A stretch of DNA of 8,238 nucleotides from Actinomycetes bacterium (GTDB lineage: Bacteria; Actinomycetota; Coriobacteriia; Anaerosomatales; JAJZPX01). The notes under the pieces are model-generated. The model was given only the letters and a program-made list of their open reading frames with translations. It was not told the DNA's origin and did no database searches. Positions 6,430 to 8,238 of this stretch are shown piece by piece. A program made the position numbers and the translations under genes. The stretch lies in contig JAJZPX010000081.1 of assembly GCA_021811025.1 (NCBI GenBank), forward strand, positions 1-8,238, read 5' to 3'. The first letter of the stretch is position 1, and every line of letters begins with the position of its first letter.

Positions 6430-7421
6430 CCCCCCGTGTCTCCGTCGTCATTCTCAACTGGAACGGGCTCGAGCACCTAGAGGAGTGCTTCTCGGCGCTC
6501 CACGGGCAGTCGTTCACCGACTTCGAGATCATCTTCGTCGACAACGCTTCCTCGGACAACAGTGTTGGCTGGGTGCGGCAGCACGAGCCGGCCGCCCGCG
6601 TCATTCAAAGGTCGGACAACGGAGGCTTTGCGCGGGGCGTGAACGACGGCATCAGGGTATCGTCCGCGGAATACGTCGCACTCCTCAACAACGACACCCT
6701 CGCTGAGCCGGGCTGGCTGGCCGGGCTTGTGAAGGCGCTCGACGAGAACGCGTGCTATGGCGCCGCGGCCTCTCGGATGATGCTCTTCGCAGAGCCGGGC
6801 ATGGTGAACTCCGCCGGCGACGTGTTCCGCTACTGGCGGCTTGCGGGCGTCAACCGCGGCCTCGGCGAGCCGGCCGAGCACTACCTAACGCGTCAGCGTG
6901 TCTTCGGCGCTTCCGCGGGGGCCGCGCTGTACCGCCGCAGCTTCTTCGACAGAGTCGGTCTGTTCGACGGGGACTTCTTCTTGCTGCACGAGGACACGGA
7001 CTTGAACTTGCGCGCCACGGTTATCGGCGAGCGTTTCCTGTACGTTCCGGAGGCGGTGGTGCAGCACAAGCACCACGGCTCGCTGGGACGGCAGCCGCAG
7101 CGGGAGCTGCAGATCCGCGAGTGGCGCAACAAGGCGGTGCTCTCGGCGAAGTCCCTCCCGCAGCCGCTGCACTTCTTCGCTCCAGCCGTCCTGACGCTTG
7201 CGGTGCTGCGCTGGTCGGTGCCGCTCCGTCCAGCCAACTGGCATCTCGCGCCCGAGCGGCTCGGGATGCTCGCCGAGATCGCTCGAGAGGCGGGCGAAGG
7301 ATGGGCCGACGGGATGCGCAAGCGCGCCGACGTGCTCGTACGCCGGAAGGTGTCGAGCGCCGAGGCGCGACGCTGGATCCTGAAAGGCGTCGGCCCCTAC
7401 GAGGAGTGCAGCTCTTCGTAG
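6426..7421 (+). CDS. Glycosyltransferase family 2, rhamnosyltransferase-like
   Basis: A 331-residue GT2 enzyme of the type often annotated as WbbL/RfbF-like rhamnosyltransferase. Visible elements are VSVVILNWNG (5-14), IIFVDNASSDNS (35-46), the NDGI segment typical of this group (73-76), and the metal-binding NND at 88-90. These are followed by GASAGAALYRR (161-171) and the acceptor-side motif HEDTDLNLRA (188-197) with a downstream V-Q-H-K-H-H. A moderately hydrophobic stretch at 247-262 may associate with the membrane. The start is ATG at 6426, inside the stop of the GT4 gene, with AAGGG (6417-6421) just upstream. The 3' end overlaps the convergent GT2 gene by 25 nt that form a palindrome, so both proteins end in Y-E-E-x-x-S-S. 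The donor is probably dTDP-rhamnose or a similar sugar, by family resemblance only. Confidence 0.9.
   Translation: MTPRVSVVILNWNGLEHLEECFSALHGQSFTDFEIIFVDNASSDNSVGWVRQHEPAARVIQRSDNGGFARGVNDGIRVSSAEYVALLNNDTLAEPGWLAGLVKALDENACYGAAASRMMLFAEPGMVNSAGDVFRYWRLAGVNRGLGEPAEHYLTRQRVFGASAGAALYRRSFFDRVGLFDGDFFLLHEDTDLNLRATVIGERFLYVPEAVVQHKHHGSLGRQPQRELQIREWRNKAVLSAKSLPQPLHFFAPAVLTLAVLRWSVPLRPANWHLAPERLGMLAEIAREAGEGWADGMRKRADVLVRRKVSSAEARRWILKGVGPYEECSSS
7397..7421. terminator. Near-perfect palindrome spanning the overlap of two convergent genes, possible hairpin terminator
   Basis: The 25 bp from the TAG of the minus-strand gene to the TAG of the plus-strand gene fold on themselves. Arm CTACGAGGAGT (7397-7407) pairs with GCTCTTCGTAG (7411-7421) around loop GCA. 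This gives nine Watson-Crick pairs plus two G-U pairs in the (+) transcript. On the (-) transcript the two G-U pairs become A-C mismatches. No T-run follows in either direction, so a classical intrinsic terminator is not shown. The repeat is also coding on both strands. Confidence 0.4.
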
Positions 7422-8238
7422 CGGCCGAAGCGCCCGCGACGATAGTCGCGCCAGCCCCGGACCAGCATCCGCAGCTTCCTCCATCGTCCCGGCTCGGCGA
7501 GCAGCGCTTTCAGCAGCTCCTTGCGCCATTGCAGCCACTCCGCGTGGGCCCAGTCGGGGAACTCGCGCCCGTACTCGCGTTTTACCTCGAGGAGATTGCG
7601 TAGCCGGTAGTACCACCTGAGCGGGCTGTAGTTCGTGACGTAGAACGTGAAGGGGAACCGCGCCCGCTCGAGTCGTCCCATCCGGTGCACGAGAACGGCA
7701 TCACGTCGTTGCACGATCCGCCATCCGTTGCGTCGTGCGCGCAGACAGAACTCGTTGTCGACCTGGTCGATGAAGAGGTCTTCCCGGAACCCTCCCAGAG
7801 CCTCGAACGCGGCGATCCGGAGTAGACTGCCGCTCGTGACGGCGAACGGGACATCGACGCACGTTGCCTCAGTCCTCTCAGTCGCGCCCCCCTCATGCTG
7901 CAAGAGCGGCGCAACGATCGCGACGTCGGCGCCGCTCTCGCCCGAGAGGCATAAGGCGAGAGCGGGAGCCATTCCCGGCATGGGGGTGCTGTCCTGGTCG
8001 AGCGTGAGCGCCCAGGCAAACCCCTCTTCGGCCGCCCGGCGGCATCCTAGGTTGAGGGCGGCTCCCATCCCCTCGTTCTCGCCCAAGCCGATCACTTCGG
8101 CTCCGGTTGCTGCGATCGCCGCGCTCACCGCGCCAGGGTGAGTGGAGTTGTCGACGGCGAAGACGCGGTCTACCTCCCGCATGCAGGAGTTCACGTTCTC
8201 GACGACGGAGGCGTCGGGCTCGAAGAGGACGACGACGG
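7397..8238 (-). CDS. Glycosyltransferase family 2, RfbF-type rhamnosyltransferase (5' end outside the window)
   Basis: The visible part is 279 codons, from base 8236 to a TAG at 7397-7399. The frame runs off the right edge. Its first residues, VVVLFEPD, look like the first strand of the enzyme, so only a few residues are missing. In visible numbering, the group's motifs are AVDNS (27-31), E-N-E-G-M-G-A-A-L-N-L-G (53-64), the metal-binding LTLDQDSTP (78-86), LFIDQVDNEFCLRA (154-167), and V-L-V-H-R-M-G (181-187). The arginine- and tyrosine-rich tail R-W-Y-Y-R-L-R-N-L (207-215) is characteristic of RfbF-like rhamnosyltransferases. A GTG at 8194 is an internal codon, not the start, because the homologous N-terminal strand continues upstream of it. 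The last 25 nt overlap the oppositely oriented GT2 gene. Rhamnose transfer to a surface glycan is likely but inferred from family resemblance. Confidence 0.9.
   Translation of the reverse strand, partial: VVVLFEPDASVVENVNSCMREVDRVFAVDNSTHPGAVSAAIAATGAEVIGLGENEGMGAALNLGCRRAAEEGFAWALTLDQDSTPMPGMAPALALCLSGESGADVAIVAPLLQHEGGATERTEATCVDVPFAVTSGSLLRIAAFEALGGFREDLFIDQVDNEFCLRARRNGWRIVQRRDAVLVHRMGRLERARFPFTFYVTNYSPLRWYYRLRNLLEVKREYGREFPDWAHAEWLQWRKELLKALLAEPGRWRKLRMLVRGWRDYRRGRFGRYEELHSS

Noticed and set aside
6752..7603. 283-codon plus-strand frame across the end of the GT2 gene
   Set aside because: It is an alanine- and arginine-rich shadow frame overlapping two real glycosyltransferase genes and has no domain features.
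8192..8194. GTG as start codon of the right-edge minus-strand GT2
   Set aside because: The frame continues to the window edge with residues matching the first beta strand of the family, so the start lies outside.
1..8238. tRNA, rRNA, CRISPR array, insertion sequence or defence genes
   Set aside because: No cloverleaf, regularly spaced repeats, transposase motifs or defence-domain motifs were seen, and almost all the sequence is explained by glycan genes.

Overview
The window is a piece of a GC-rich bacterial glycan-assembly locus, probably from a surface polysaccharide, O-antigen-like or lipid-linked oligosaccharide cluster. It carries eight protein genes: four to five glycosyltransferases depending on class counting (GT2, GT10, GT4, GT2, GT2), two FkbM-type methyltransferases and one full-length ABC exporter. 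The high GC content, GTG starts paired with good Shine-Dalgarno sites, and promoter candidates of the TTGACA-N16/17-TANNNT type fit an actinobacterium (for example Thermoleophilia or related soil or aquatic lineages). That placement is only an inference from composition, because no marker gene is present.

Layout. Positions 1-2417 (+) hold a tightly packed run: the tail of an FkbM methyltransferase, a GT2 glycosyltransferase 4 nt behind it, and a GT10 (fucosyltransferase-fold) enzyme that overlaps the GT2 stop through a GTGA junction. A 220-nt non-coding gap with a plausible promoter follows, then a second FkbM methyltransferase (2638-3381, +). It is convergent, 5 nt apart, with an ABC exporter (3387-5171, -). 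A 151-nt divergent intergenic region separates the exporter from a two-gene (+) operon, a GT4 glycosyltransferase (5323-6429) and a GT2 rhamnosyltransferase-like enzyme (6426-7421, ATGA overlap). A further RfbF-type GT2 (7397 to beyond the right edge, -) converges on it with a 25-nt overlap.

How the genes may work together. The glycosyltransferases would add sugars one by one to a lipid-linked acceptor on the cytoplasmic side. GT10 chemistry suggests fucose (or a related 6-deoxyhexose) and the last two GT2s resemble rhamnosyltransferases. The FkbM enzymes could O-methylate sugar hydroxyls. The ABC exporter is a good candidate to flip the lipid-linked product. No polymerase, ligase, Wzx or nucleotide-sugar biosynthesis gene lies in the window.

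The most unusual feature is structural. The 25 bp shared by the two convergent GT2 genes form a near-perfect palindrome bounded exactly by the two TAG stop codons. A shorter inverted repeat with the same arrangement joins the other convergent pair. I see no RNA gene, CRISPR array, mobile element or defence system, and nothing that amounts to a clearly new system.
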